Positions 1 through 9,966 of a stretch of 64,000 bases of DNA are shown here, in pieces (the stretch's first letter is position 1; each line of letters opens with the position of its first letter). The notes below the pieces were generated by a model. The model was not told the origin of the DNA and made no database searches. It worked only from the letters and a program-made list of their open reading frames with translations. The DNA lies in NCBI RefSeq assembly GCF_000003815.2, contig NC_049982.1, positions 284,157 through 348,156 of the forward strand, in the 5' to 3' direction. This DNA comes from Branchiostoma floridae. Its lineage: Eukaryota; Chordata; Leptocardii; Amphioxiformes; Branchiostomatidae. A program made the translations under genes and the position numbers.

Positions 1-458
1 AGGAAAATGTATCCAACGCCGGCAGTAGAGAATGGAATCAATCCTTGAATGATCCCGAAGGCGAGTCCAGGCATGACGTAGACGAAGGACATGAATGCTA
101 AGACGGTTCCCAAGTTGTCAATCATAGCTGACAGGAACAGGATCATCCATTGTCGTGTGTCTTCAGCTGTCAGCTTTGGTCTGAAGTACGGCAGGGCCAC
201 GAGAACGCATAGGAACTGTGCAAGTTTGGCGAGAAATATCAGCTGCTGCCCGGGCACGCCTGCCTGACTACTCAAGGCCATGAAATGTGCTCCGAAGGCG
301 CTCAGCAACGCAGAAGATACCGACAATAGCACACTAGAAGCAGATGTTAGATTAACTGCTGTCTTCGAAAAGTTGGAGCCCTCCTTCATTTCTGTCTTCG
401 AAAAGCTGGAGCCTTTCGTCGTTTCTCTAGCTCGGCAATCAGTTGTTGTTGTCGCCAT
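1..458 (-). CDS. SLC35G1-like transporter, N-terminal part, cut by window edge
   Basis: The minus strand from an ATG at 458 is open to the window edge (152 codons). It is nearly identical to the N-terminal half of the complete gene at 2948-3967: a polar N-terminus, then hydrophobic segments of an EamA/drug-metabolite-transporter fold. Both copies share the motifs SSQAGVPG, YFRPKLTAEDTRQ and VYVMPGLAFGIIQG. This copy has a short internal repeat near its N-terminus (a second FSKT-type block), so it is about 13 residues longer there. The family comprises roughly ten-helix membrane carriers; SLC35G1 (TMEM20) is the closest type I recognise, and substrate cannot be read from sequence. The reading frame is intact as far as visible. 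It is the downstream member of a tandem pair whose duplicated block also includes 5' flanking DNA (about 890-1040 matches about 4070-4190). Confidence 0.8.
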   Translation of the reverse strand, partial: MATTTTDCRARETTKGSSFSKTEMKEGSNFSKTAVNLTSASSVLLSVSSALLSAFGAHFMALSSQAGVPGQQLIFLAKLAQFLCVLVALPYFRPKLTAEDTRQWMILFLSAMIDNLGTVLAFMSFVYVMPGLAFGIIQGLIPFSTAGVGYIF

Positions 459-663
459 ATTGTTGTTATGTGGAATCCCACATTTACTGCATCAACGTTT
501 TCTCGCAACCGTAGGTTGTTGTTGTCACGCAGGACATATTATGAGGCACGATGATATGGATGGCTTGGTTCTTCTTTGGGGATGGAACCCGGCTCGTGCG
601 ACGTCGCGTAGCTTAAAGGTAGGGTGTTCGTCGTCCTCTGATATAGCTCAACGTTCCTTCGTT

Positions 664-820
664 TGAGACGAGCCACGCCTCGAGCACTTCAGAGAACAAA
701 ACATACTTATGAAAAGAACAGAAGTCCTTCCCGGCGTGCTTTGGATCTCATGATAGGTCTGTCCGGATATGCAGCTTCCACCGTTCAGTACAAACCTGTT
801 TTTTACGCCATTAAACGGCC
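664..820. repeat. SINE-like dispersed repeat, copy 1
   Basis: This stretch matches 39583-39720 over most of its length: a GAGCCAC-CCTC-AG block, then a block with GATATGCAGCTT and TTCAGTACAAACCT. Copy 2 is followed by an AACA-rich tail, which suggests a retroposed SINE. It interrupts the 5' flank of the first SLC35G1-like gene; the second gene lacks it at the matching place, so insertion followed the tandem duplication. The exact family is not recognised. Confidence 0.5.
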
Positions 821-1040
821 TGCTGAATAACATCAGTATGGAATACGATTAAACAAAAATACACACGAACCCGATTAAGACGTGGTCGTCCCTCTGTGAC
901 AGTTTAAATGGCAACAGAGGAGGACATTGGTCTTCAGGATGACGAATTTCGCACTGGCATGCTCGACCTATTGAGAAAATGGTGGCATGCATATGTCCCT
1001 TTGCATAAACTGAACTGAACCAACCAGTTTGGCACCCATT

Positions 1041-1670
1041 GTAACCGATATATCAAATCTTTGAACCCGCCGGGCCTGACTTAACACACTGACCGAGTCC
1101 GTCACGCGAATAGATAAGACTAGATAAGAGAGCTCTATTGGGCCCTGCCAAGTTAAAACCTGAATTACAGACCAGAGTGCAAACAGTCAACAAAAAAAGT
1201 TATGCTAAACGTCGCCATCCAAAATTGCGTTAAACAGAACCGAAGTTGACAGATTGATGTGTATACGTTGTTTTCAATTATCGATTGAGCTCTAGCGTCT
1301 AAAGTTGGATAGGAGCTATAAAAAGGAACATTTTCTGAAAGAGTTTCTACAACATGTGGCTGTTAAGTGTTGTCGCCTGGTAGAGAAATGATTTTCTGAA
1401 GGTTTTATTTTTTATTTTACATGCTGGTAGCATAATGTGACTGCAGTTATTTAGTGTTTTACATGTACCAGTCCGCTGGTGCCTGAAACGGCGGACTAAC
1501 TCGAAATAACTGGTAAATACGTAGGACTTGCTGGGTGTTTGCATTCATAATTGAATAAACAATGTATCCAGAGCACCATAAGGGTCGTTGTCACATGTAC
1601 ACTGCATATTAGTGCCGTTTTAAGGTTAGTAGAGTAGTTAAGTCAGACCGGTCTGTCTCTAGTGAACCAT
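1041..1670. other. Intergenic, nothing recognised
   Basis: AT-rich unique-looking sequence upstream of the first SLC35G1-like gene. I see no exon, RNA gene or clear repeat. Confidence 0.5.
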
Positions 1671-1673
1671 TTA

Positions 1674-2199
1674 GGCCACAGCAAGTAATTTTTATGGATG
1701 ACATCCTCTGCAGACTGCAAAGATAGTGCGATAGGGCGAAAAAAAAAACAAGACGGGTGAAAAAAACAAGATGGCTTCATTTCCAAAACTAGGCACCATA
1801 AAGGTGTGATGAATGTTGTAACAAGAATTAAGGGGACAAAACATGGTATCAGAGCCAACAAGGCATTCATTCCTGTATTCAAGACATGTACTGGTGTGGT
1901 AAAAGTGACACTAGTGTGGCAGACTGGCATCACCAACAAAGTTGGTAACCACACTCATGGCTTCCATATTGGTGTCACTTTTACAATTAACTATTACAAC
2001 TACAGTCCTGGGTACCTAGCAAGTGTCACTTCTACAAGTACAATTATTAAGCTACAACACAACATATTTGCTCATTTTGGTACTTTATCGTCATGTTGGC
2101 CATCCCTGCAGAAGAAAAAAAATCTTGTTTTTTTTTCTGAAATAAGGTGAAAATCAATGCGCGCGCGGATGTCATCCATAAAATTTACTTGCTGTGGCC
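1674..2199. mobile_element. PIF/Harbinger-like MITE, copy 1
   Basis: The element begins GGCCACAGCAAGTAA and ends with the inverted complement (TTACTTGCTGTGGCC). The inverted repeats run about 33 bp, up to a shared GATGTCATCCATAAA block. It is flanked on both sides by TTA, the 3-bp TWA target-site duplication typical of PIF/Harbinger transposons. It has no transposase ORF. A second copy lies at 9967-10480. The open frames inside are not conserved between copies and are not genes. Confidence 0.8.
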
Positions 2200-2337
2200 T
2201 TAGTGTTAAAGTAGTGGATAATGCCTAATAATGAGCTTATCTCGTTTTGTGGTGGCGCATGTTCGAATACAATGTCGGATCATTCCTAAATAACCTTTTT
2301 CAACCTTTTATACCTTAGCAGCTAGAGTAATCTCCAA

Positions 2338-2486
2338 GCAGATCATACGGTAGATAAGATAGTATCAAAGGCTGGCAAAGGGGCGTAGCCAGCCTAGGGG
2401 TGCTCTTGGTTACCACAGGAGACTCCTAGGCCGGCTACACTGCTTTGCCAGCTTTTTACGCTACCGTAGAATCTGCTTGAAGATTA
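2338..2486. mobile_element. Family-A palindromic MITE, copy 1
   Basis: The ends are TAATCTCCAAGCAGATC and its complement, continuing into a near-palindromic body (AAGATAGTATCAAA-GCTGGC and the reverse). The same family recurs at 4823, 7520-8011, 24435, 29274, 34608 and 35391. This copy is older, with mismatches in its right end, and its target-site duplication is not clear. Confidence 0.8.
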
Positions 2487-2947
2487 ATTGGCAGCGACCG
2501 TTTCAGCTACAGTAGGTTGTGTACATGTCGTCTCAGACAAACAGACGAGACGAACTGTAGTTTTCAGCAACTCAAAGCAAGTCAAAATGTTTTGCCCTTG
2601 GGGGCATGTAATTATCTTGCCCTACTTGTTCTATAAAAGCAGTAGTAGAGGTGCCGATAAAAGGGAATGAAAGCAGATTATAGCAACCACCATGCCAATG
2701 AAAAACAGTATGTACAAGGCATGTTGCGAGACAAATAGGCTCCACATTAATATGGTGTTGAGGGATTTTATTTATCTGTGATAATACCTGGCAAATTGAG
2801 TAATGGAAGAAACGCTGGTTGTTTTTACGTTGCAAGATGATATGTTTCCACTAGAGGACGCTTTCGATCTGAGACTATGCTCTCAAACGCGCTCCGAATA
2901 GAAGGCGGTTACTGATTTATGATGCTGTTGTGTTAAGTAAAACACTG
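2487..2947. other. Downstream region of SLC35G1-like gene
   Basis: This lies 3' of the minus-strand transporter. An AATAAA on the minus strand (2767-2772) sits about 175 bp after the stop and could be its poly(A) signal. Nothing else is recognised. Confidence 0.4.
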
Positions 2948-3967
2948 CTACGTCGACTTGTCAAAGTTCATCGTCTCTAAGAGATTATTACGGCGCATCT
3001 CCTGACGGTGCCCCCACCACGAGTGCCCTCCCACCACAGCGGTACCCAGCACTACAAGTGTGATACCGCCGAGTTCCATGGGGCCGTGGACATGCGACTG
3101 GAAAAGGTAGTCCAGCAGTATGGTGAAAGGTATGCTAAGTGTCATTAACACCGCCGTAGCGCCAGCCTTTTCCAGCTTAAGCACAACTTTTAATAAAATT
3201 GATGCCAACGAGTCACATAGACATAGTCCGATGACGTACCCTATTGTCGGTGCCGACAATGTCCACCGCGGTGTCTCAAACATGTACGTCCCCGGCAGCA
3301 GCAAGACTGTTCCCAGCAGCTGATCGTAAAACGTGACGGTGAGTACAGACACCGCCCGGAACCCGACAAGCAACCGGGTAATAACGTTATGTGGACCCCT
3401 GGAGAAAGCTGCTACAATAGGCAGAAGAATGGCGACCGTGAGCCGATGTGTGGACGGAGCGGCCCCCATGGCCATCCCCACCGCGACGAGGACAACTCCA
3501 GCTACGCTGCAAAGGATACCACAGGAGTCGATGACACCCACACGTTCTTTCAAGAAAATGTATCCAATACAGGCGGTGGAGAGTGGAATCAGTCCTTGGA
3601 TGATCCCGAAGGCGAGTCCGGGCATGACGTAGACGAAGGACATGAATACCAAGATGGTTCCCAAGTTGTCAATCACAGCTAACAGAAACAGGACCATCCC
3701 TTGCCGTGTGTCTTCAGCTGTCAGCTTCGGCCTGAAGTATGGCAGGACCACGAGAACGCATAGGAACTGTGCAAGTTTGGCGAGAAATATCAGCTGCAGC
3801 CCGGGCACGCCTGCCTGACTACTCAAGGTCATGAAATGTGCTGCGAGGGCGCTCAGGAACGCAGAAGACACAGACAACACCAGACTGGCAGCAGATTTAA
3901 GATTAACTACTGTCTTTGAAAAGCTGGAGCCTTCCGTCATTTTTCGGTAATCAGTTGTTGTCACCAT
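2948..3967 (-). CDS. SLC35G1-like EamA-domain transporter, single exon
   Basis: A complete intronless gene of 339 residues, starting at the ATG at 3967 and stopping at 2948-2950. The protein has a short hydrophilic N-terminus followed by about ten hydrophobic segments arranged as two EamA/DMT repeats (roughly residues 30-165 and 175-320). Landmarks include YFRPKLTAEDTRQG after helix 2, PGLAFGIIQGLIPLSTA, and FLKERVG at the end of the first repeat, a position where EamA proteins usually have a charged F-x-x-E motif. Length and layout fit the SLC35G group (TMEM20), predicted multi-pass carriers. Substrate is unknown. It is tandemly duplicated with the partial gene at 1-458. The reverse strand has several open frames that are shadows of this gene. 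Confidence 0.85.
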   Translation of the reverse strand: MVTTTDYRKMTEGSSFSKTVVNLKSAASLVLSVSSAFLSALAAHFMTLSSQAGVPGLQLIFLAKLAQFLCVLVVLPYFRPKLTAEDTRQGMVLFLLAVIDNLGTILVFMSFVYVMPGLAFGIIQGLIPLSTACIGYIFLKERVGVIDSCGILCSVAGVVLVAVGMAMGAAPSTHRLTVAILLPIVAAFSRGPHNVITRLLVGFRAVSVLTVTFYDQLLGTVLLLPGTYMFETPRWTLSAPTIGYVIGLCLCDSLASILLKVVLKLEKAGATAVLMTLSIPFTILLDYLFQSHVHGPMELGGITLVVLGTAVVGGHSWWGHRQEMRRNNLLETMNFDKST

Positions 3968-4190
3968 TTTGCTTCTTTGCGGACCCGGAGTCAGATATTT
4001 CCTAAGTGAGGTTGTTTAGGACGTTTGCATCAACGAGCATGTCCTTCTCTGGCACTTCAGAGGGTACTTGAAGATGATATACGACTTCAGGATGACGAAC
4101 TCCGTCACGTCATGCTCGACAGTAAAAAAAATGGTGTCCTCTCACCTCCGATGAACTGGACTGAACCAACCTGTTTGCAAGAGGTCCTGA

Positions 4191-4753
4191 CCCGTATCTA
4201 TGTATGAACTCCTGACCTACATTACATACACAGCGATATCCAGCACGTAAAAAGCGCAGGAAAAACATTATGATCATCTCCGACTCCTTGGAGTGAACTT
4301 TTTTCAACCACTCGTCCGTTAGTCGAGCACATGCCATATACTGTTACAGTAGAAAGTTGTATGTACAGATGAAGTTACTGATTCAAAGGTTTGATCAAAC
4401 CATGGGAAGTTGTCTATAGTATTTGGCCCCCTAGGCAATTTCTCCTTCTTTGATTATCTTGCCACACTTGTTGTCTGAGCAGTTACATAATTAATGGTGC
4501 TCGCTAAAAAGATGGTGAAAGCACAATAAAATGAATTACCCACCAACACGCCAAAGGATATTGGTGTGTAGTAACACGTGTTACAACGCAACAAATTGTC
4601 ACAACGTTGCACATTTGTGCCAATTTTCCCCCGCGGTCACACTGACATGGCACACATTTGCGTAACATGACGCACTGATGATGAGCAAAACAAAATGGCC
4701 GCTCCTGGAATGTCACATTTTCAGTTTCAATGGAAGATAGCTTTGTTGGATAT
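4191..4753. other. Intergenic, nothing recognised
   Basis: Sequence between the SLC35G1-like 5' flank and the family-B MITE. No exon or RNA gene is visible. Confidence 0.45.
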
Positions 4754-4762
4754 AGCCGTGCT

Positions 4763-5046
4763 TAGCCTGGGTACCATCCGTACTCTACCGGGGCTCCTTA
4801 CACTCGCTACCCTAAAAAATACTAATCTCCAAGCAGATCCTACGATGCCATAAGATAGTATCAAAGCTGGCCAAGGAGTGTAGCCGGCCAAGGGAGCCAA
4901 ACGGGCACCTACGGGAAGTTTGACACTATACATTACGCACCGTGGATCTGGATCGAAATTTTAAAAAATACGTCTTTTACGTATTTTTTAGGGTAGCGAG
5001 TGTAAGGAGCCCTGGTAGAATACGGATGGTACGTATACCCAGGCTA
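4763..5046. mobile_element. Family-B MITE with 9-bp target-site duplication, hosting a nested MITE
   Basis: Terminal inverted repeats of about 60 bp begin TAGCCTGGGTACCATCCGTA and include a CTTACACTCGCTACCCTA block, mirrored at the right end. Direct repeats AGCCGTGCT (4754-4762 and 5047-5055) flank the element and form a perfect 9-bp target-site duplication. Its centre is interrupted by a complete family-A MITE (4823-4963). Relatives lie at 35571-35705 and 49672-49949. A 9-bp duplication points to Mutator-like or Merlin-like transposition; no transposase is present. Confidence 0.8.
4823..4963. mobile_element. Family-A MITE nested in family-B MITE
   Basis: This begins TAATCTCCAAGCAGATCCTA and matches the complement of the copy at 24435-24573 along its whole length, with a decayed right end. 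The host block TAAAAAATAC appears on both sides of it, consistent with a 9- to 10-bp target-site duplication made on entering the family-B element. Confidence 0.75.
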
Positions 5047-5335
5047 AGCCGTGCTAGAAAGTACAAAATGATTAAAAAGTCATGAACAGATATCTGTGTC
5101 CGTTCTCGTTCTGTGCCACAATTTGTGAGACATTTGTTTACGAATGTATGGCGGGAATTTCATTTTTGGGCGAAGACATGACCACGTGGAACTCTAGCTG
5201 TTCTTGTAATGCCAACTTTTCCCGCTCGATGTCGCTTTTGACACTAGCCCTGAAGTGCGTTTAAAACAGAAAAGTAAGGGCGTAGAATGCAATTCGGACG
5301 TTAGCATGAAGTTCATCTGTGTTTGTAAATACGTT

Positions 5336-5496
5336 GTGGAAAAAGCTAAACTTTACGTGACCAACACCAAATTTAATTGGGACTTACCCCAAAGTTTCAG
5401 CCGACCCCGTGAACAAGGCTCACGGAGTCGGCTGAAAATTTGGGGTAAGTCCAAATCAAATTTGGTGTTGGTCACGTAAAGTTTAGTTTTTTCCAC
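5336..5496. repeat. 161-bp near-perfect palindrome (long hairpin)
   Basis: Arms 5336-5412 and 5420-5496 are each exactly 77 bp and differ at only a handful of positions. The loop is 7 nt (ACAAGGC). The arm contains TTTACGTGACCAACACCAAA and its complement. AATTCGGACGTT occurs just after the right arm (5497-5508) and again at 5291-5302. It may be a foldback MITE or a young hairpin locus. No coding capacity. Confidence 0.85.
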
Positions 5497-5503
5497 AATT
5501 CGG

Positions 5504-6051
5504 ACGTTTGTAAAGAGATTTTAAAGTTATTATCTCCGAAGAGTAGTGTTGTATGCCTTGACTTCTGACCAACGTTTATGGCAATTGGACCATCGAAAAT
5601 TATTAAATCGGCTGAATTTTAGGAAGTGATAAATGCATGCTAACTTCACATTATACGATAAAGTACCCAGTTGCTCCACGTGCCTCGAAAGCATTCAGTC
5701 TTCTACTAAACTCTTAGGTGAGGTTACAAAACTACTTTCAGGATCGCTAAGAAATCTCGTTTTGTTATGTGTTCTTTGCTGTCTTATTAGCAATTTGCCT
5801 CAGTCTCGGTGTGCTTAGCGATCCTCATTTATTCCGAAAATATGCACGATAAACAAAGTGTTTGTGCGTATAGGGAATGCATGGGTAGGGTCTGCATGGG
5901 TTTAGTGAGTGTAACATTGTTTTACAAAACACACAATGTGAATTCCACAAAATTCGGCTGATTATGTATTCATTGACACATTATCTATATTGGAAACACC
6001 ACCCCCTGCTGAAGTGGAATGCCCCTTTAAATAGCACAGGGAGTCGCGGGG
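5504..6051. other. Intergenic with a small inverted-repeat element
   Basis: AGGATCGCTAAG near 5741 and CTTAGCGATCCT near 5813 form the ends of an 84-bp hairpin-like element. Nothing else is recognised. Confidence 0.4.
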
Positions 6052-6089
6052 TAGGTTAGAATGAAAGTAGAGACGTAATCGTTATTGAA
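6052..6089. repeat. Left copy of a 38-bp direct repeat (target-site duplication)
   Basis: Identical except for one base to 6583-6620. The pair brackets the retrotransposon fragment at 6090-6582 and is best read as an unusually long target-site duplication. Confidence 0.75.
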
Positions 6090-6582
6090 CTCTCACTGGG
6101 GTGCCCTAACATCGGCCCCCCCGTCCATCCGCCTTGTCGTGGTGTGAGAGCCCGAATGTACCAATCTCCTAGTCCTGGGGTAGGTGGCACGTTCCTACTC
6201 TGTAACCTCGAATGAGGGGGTGGAGCTTGGGTAGTCGCTAAAGGATGGACCTTACCCCTCACCCAAGAGGTTAAAATGGGTTGGCGTAGGGTCAACTACC
6301 CTACCTGTAAAAGAGCCACCAGTTACAGAAGCACCGATGATAAGAATCCAAAACCCCGTCATGGGCGAGGAAGGGTCTCCACAAAGGGGGCTTATGACGC
6401 AGGGCAGTGAAAGCCGCAAGGAAGCTGCAAGGCCGACTCCCCTTCTGACGCCCAAGACAACCATAAAGATAGGTACATGGAATGTAAGAACTATGTACGA
6501 AACAGGGAGGACAGCACAGGTAGGAAATGAGGAGCTATGATATCTCACTACCAGGGCTGAGTGAAACAAGATGGTTACAGGC
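6090..6582 (+). mobile_element. Non-LTR retrotransposon 5' fragment (APE endonuclease start), 3'-truncated
   Basis: An open frame ending at 6540 contains IGTWNVRTMYE, the first conserved motif of the AP-endonuclease-like domain of non-LTR retrotransposons (often misannotated as craniofacial development protein 2). A second endonuclease motif, LSETRW, follows near 6554-6574 in another frame, so the copy has a frameshift. The fragment stops inside the endonuclease domain and lacks reverse transcriptase and 3' tail. It is flanked by a 38-bp direct repeat. It is inactive. Confidence 0.7.
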
Positions 6583-6620
6583 TAGGTTAGAATGAAAGTA
6601 GAGACGTAATCTTTATTGAA
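6583..6620. repeat. Right copy of the 38-bp direct repeat
   Basis: Matches 6052-6089 with one mismatch, directly abutting the end of the retrotransposon fragment. Confidence 0.75.
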
Positions 6621-7190
6621 GACAGATTACACGACACACGAAATAGTTGGAAATGTAAGGGACTGCTGCTGTAAAAATTGACGGAAGCGCGCGTTAATAG
6701 CACAAAATCTATCAAAGTCTGGAGAAGCAATTGCACAAACGTGAATGCATTTTACTTCGCTTCTGCCTCCTTAACAGCTAACTCGACCATCCACCGGTAG
6801 GCATGATTCCGTCAGTCCCAATCTAGTTCAGAAGCACCAGGAACGACCAAATCGCACGGTTGCCATGGTGACGGATTAGTGAAAACCCATCACACGTCAT
6901 CATCTTTCCTAATCACATCCTTAAGACATTCACGTAAATCATCTCTAACGGGCTTTTTCATACACTACCTCCCTTGATAGATGCGGGATGAGTTCTATTC
7001 CCTCGCTGACGTCATTGTCGCCATGGTAACGGCAGAAAGGGCAGCCGTTGCCATGGTAACGTGATCTGACAGGGAGTTGAGTGGTTATTAAACGCGGCGT
7101 AATGGACTCAGAACGGCCATGTGAAGTCTTGATCCCTTTCATAACAATTCGGCTCATACCAGGCTCATACGTATACTTCAAAGAAGCTGC
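6621..7190. other. Intergenic, nothing recognised
   Basis: Contains several short CCATGGTAAC-type motifs, but no exon or element I can name. Confidence 0.4.
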
Positions 7191-7222
7191 TGTGTGTGTG
7201 TGTGTGTGTGGGGGGGGGGGGG
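7191..7222. repeat. (TG)n plus poly-G run
   Basis: Ten TG dinucleotides run directly into about 13 consecutive G. Confidence 0.95.
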
Positions 7223-7302
7223 TGCAAACCTATACAGCGTCTTCCTTAAGCCCCGTTTACAAATCAAGAATTTAGCTCGGCCGAGTTGTCAGCGAGCTCT
7301 AA

Positions 7303-7384
7303 ATTACGAGGAGGCATGAACCTGATCCCTGCGAACAAATGGCAGAGTTTCTTCGTCTGTATCAGGTCATACCTCCTCGTAATT
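7303..7384. repeat. Inverted repeat at the gap edge
   Basis: AATTACGAGGAGGCATGAAC near 7303 is mirrored by GTCATACCTCCTCGTAATT ending at 7384, where the gap starts. Stem about 24 bp, spacer about 35 bp. The hairpin may have contributed to the gap. Confidence 0.6.
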
Positions 7385-7512
7385 NNNNNNNNNNNNNNNN
7401 NNNNNNNNNNNNNNNNNNNNNNNNNNNNNNNNNNNNNNNNNNNNNNNNNNNNNNNNNNNNNNNNNNNNNNNNNNNNNNNNNNNNNNNNNNNNNNNNNNNN
7501 NNNNNNNNNNNN
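7385..7512. other. Assembly gap (N)
   Basis: 128 consecutive N. Any open frame crossing it is meaningless. Confidence 0.99.
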
Positions 7513-7519
7513 TTGTAGT

Positions 7520-8011
7520 TATCTCCAAGCAGATCCTACAATGGCATAAGATAGTACCAAACTGGCCAATGAGTATAGTTAGCCAAGAGGTGTACATTTG
7601 TCTCCAAGCAGATCCTACAATGGCATAAGATAGTACCAAACTGGCCAAGGAGTATAGTTAGCCAAGAGGTGTACATTTGCCATGTAGAATCTGGCTCCAG
7701 TCGGCTAGAACAAAGGCTATTAACATCCAATTGTTTCCCATTCAAACTGTGCTTGCAGTGTAGGTGCTAATTGCCCTCCTTTCTGTTTGGTGCTAACTTC
7801 CAACTGGGACATGTGCTGGTCACTGACTTTATCCCAGTGTAATTCGCTCGTAAAATCATTAGCACATGGCAACAGGGTGGGGCAGCAACACCATTGTTGA
7901 ATAGAAATGCTCCTCCAGATCCCCGGTAGCAAAACACACTCCTAAGACGGCTTCACTCCTCTGGCAGCTTTTGATACTGCTTATGCTACCGTAGGATCTG
8001 CTTGGAGATTA
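7520..8011. mobile_element. Family-A MITE, expanded copy with internal tandem duplication
   Basis: The left end (ATCTCCAAGCAGATCCTACA) and about 80 bp after it are present twice in tandem (7520-7600 and 7601-7682). The right end is intact at about 7950-8011 (TACCGTAGGATCTGCTTGGA). The middle is unlike the shorter copies, so this is either a longer relative or a copy carrying inserted DNA. Confidence 0.65.
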
Positions 8012-8900
8012 TGTTAAGTAGGTCTCAACAGCAGAGGATATAGTGTTCTGGTTCTGCACATACTATTGCATTGAATAAAAGAAAATAATTGTATTATTTA
8101 ATTGACATTGAATTGAGGTGGGCAGTAACATTGTACAGGGACAAAATTCTGATAACCCTTAGAGTATCCTCCATTTGAATTTGAGTCAGATGCGAAAGAT
8201 TGCCAACAAAATAGTATTGGTAAAACATGAACAGGGGCGAGTTTGAACTTGAACGTTTTAACGAAGTCCTAGGTTAAGGTTGGATGTTTCTTTTGCAATA
8301 TGTACTGTCTGGACACGTGTTTGTCCAACTATAACCTCACCAACTTAGATTTCCATGGCCAGTTTCTTTGGGTCAACCAAAGGAAAGGAGTACAACTCTT
8401 TTTCTCTGTGCATTCGTTTTTTCTCATCTACATGCGACCACTGAATTGTATTTTAACAGTAAATCTCCGAGAATACAGCCGAGAATATGCTTATAATAAG
8501 TTATTATAAGAGCATACATTGATCTTTTCCATTAACCCGCTGCATGTTTTCCTGCGAAATTTTGCTTTTATGCGGTATGCTAGTGACGTCATATTTCATA
8601 TCCACCTCTACCCTTTCCGCCACGCTGCACATAGATCCCACCTGTAGGTCAAAGGTCATCTGTGACAGCACCATCTGTCAGACAATAAGCCTCACTGACA
8701 CAAAACACGGCGGAGTCTTGCGTGATACAGAAACGTCACGACTCGTCTCTGCAAGGGGCGCAGGAACAAGGTACGGCGACTCTTTCTAATTGAATAATTG
8801 CACCTAGAAAATACCATCCTTTTCTTTGACCACCACTACATTTATGTAGATTGTACCTATACATAATTATATCATGTTTATACTATAACAGTAGTGATAG
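8012..8900. other. Intergenic, nothing recognised
   Basis: No supported exon, RNA gene or repeat. Confidence 0.4.
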
Positions 8901-9027
8901 ATATTGCGGCCTGATACTGAGGATGTTTTAGTGTTTAGGAATCTGCGTGGGTACAGGGTTTTTGCGGTTGAGTCAGAAATGATTAGGGTTATTGATTTTA
9001 CAAATGGGAACGGAGGACCGCTGGTCC

Positions 9028-9375
9028 GGAGAGGGTGGTTATACGTTCGGCATGGGTGTGTTTACGTCAGGCTGTCAGTATTATGGGTTGGGCGGATGGG
9101 TCGTGGAATATTCTGAAAGGCCACAACGTTTCTATATTTGTGAATCATGTGCTATTTTTTGTTGAATATACAGTTTGGGTTGGCGTTTCGATATGTTCAC
9201 ACACACTGAGAAAAGATAGATATGTGTGCTGGCCCGGAGAGGGGTGTTTACCGTCGGGCTGTTATTATTACGGGTGGGGTGGATGGATCGTGGAAGATTC
9301 TGTCAGGCCACAACGTTTTTATTTTTGTGAATTCTATTATCGTTGAGTTTACAGTCCGGGTTGGCCTTTCGTTTT
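9028..9375. repeat. Diverged tandem duplication, unit about 190 bp
   Basis: Two copies, each starting with CCGGAGAGGG, then a GTGGG-rich stretch, then AGGCCACAACGTTT, TTTGTGAAT and GTT-GAATATACAGT-like blocks. Open frames cross both copies, but I recognise no protein. Confidence 0.6.
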
Positions 9376-9963
9376 GTGTATTATCATCACAAAGAAAGGG
9401 TATGAGTGTAGGTACTGTAGCCTCTGCAACATTGTAATAGCGTTGATACGTGTTTGGATGGAGTGAGTGTGGGTTTCTGGCTACCCAAATTGCACCTCTG
9501 TATCTTAAAAGATAAGGCGAAATTGCTAGGTCTGTCGCCACATCAGAGCTTGGGCAAAGCCTGACCACCGAGGTACTAGATAATAAACAGACCTGGCAAT
9601 TTTGCTTGCATATCTAACGTTAGTTTACCTTGACCCGTTGTTTTAAGATATATATTGGTATTTAGAGATTTCAGGTCAACGACGTGGGCTTCAAATGCCA
9701 ACATTTTCAAGATATGTAAATGTGAAACTACCTTCCATCTCTAAATACCGTATTTCATATACAACAGATATACGATATACGTTATATATATCGTCATTTC
9801 TACTCCAGTTGAGACTATTATCTATTATAAGCTCTACCCTAACGCCATAAATCTAAAAGACGGCCACGCCTTTGTGATACCTTAAGCGGACCCCAGGAGA
9901 GAAGAGCTCGCTGCATCTAACGCAGGTATTCACCAGAGAGTTATCTATGACGGCACACGAGCA
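9376..9963. other. Intergenic, AT-rich
   Basis: Includes a short inverted pair (GGTATTTAGAGA near 9657, TCTCTAAATACC near 9737) and an AT/TA-rich patch at 9760-9800. No gene seen. Confidence 0.4.
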
Positions 9964-9966
9964 TTA

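Noticed and set aside
1643-2150. Overlapping frames of 103-114 codons
   Set aside because: They lie inside a Harbinger-like MITE and are not preserved in the second copy.
7286-7648. Frames across the first gap
   Set aside because: Mostly N, with MITE sequence on the right side.
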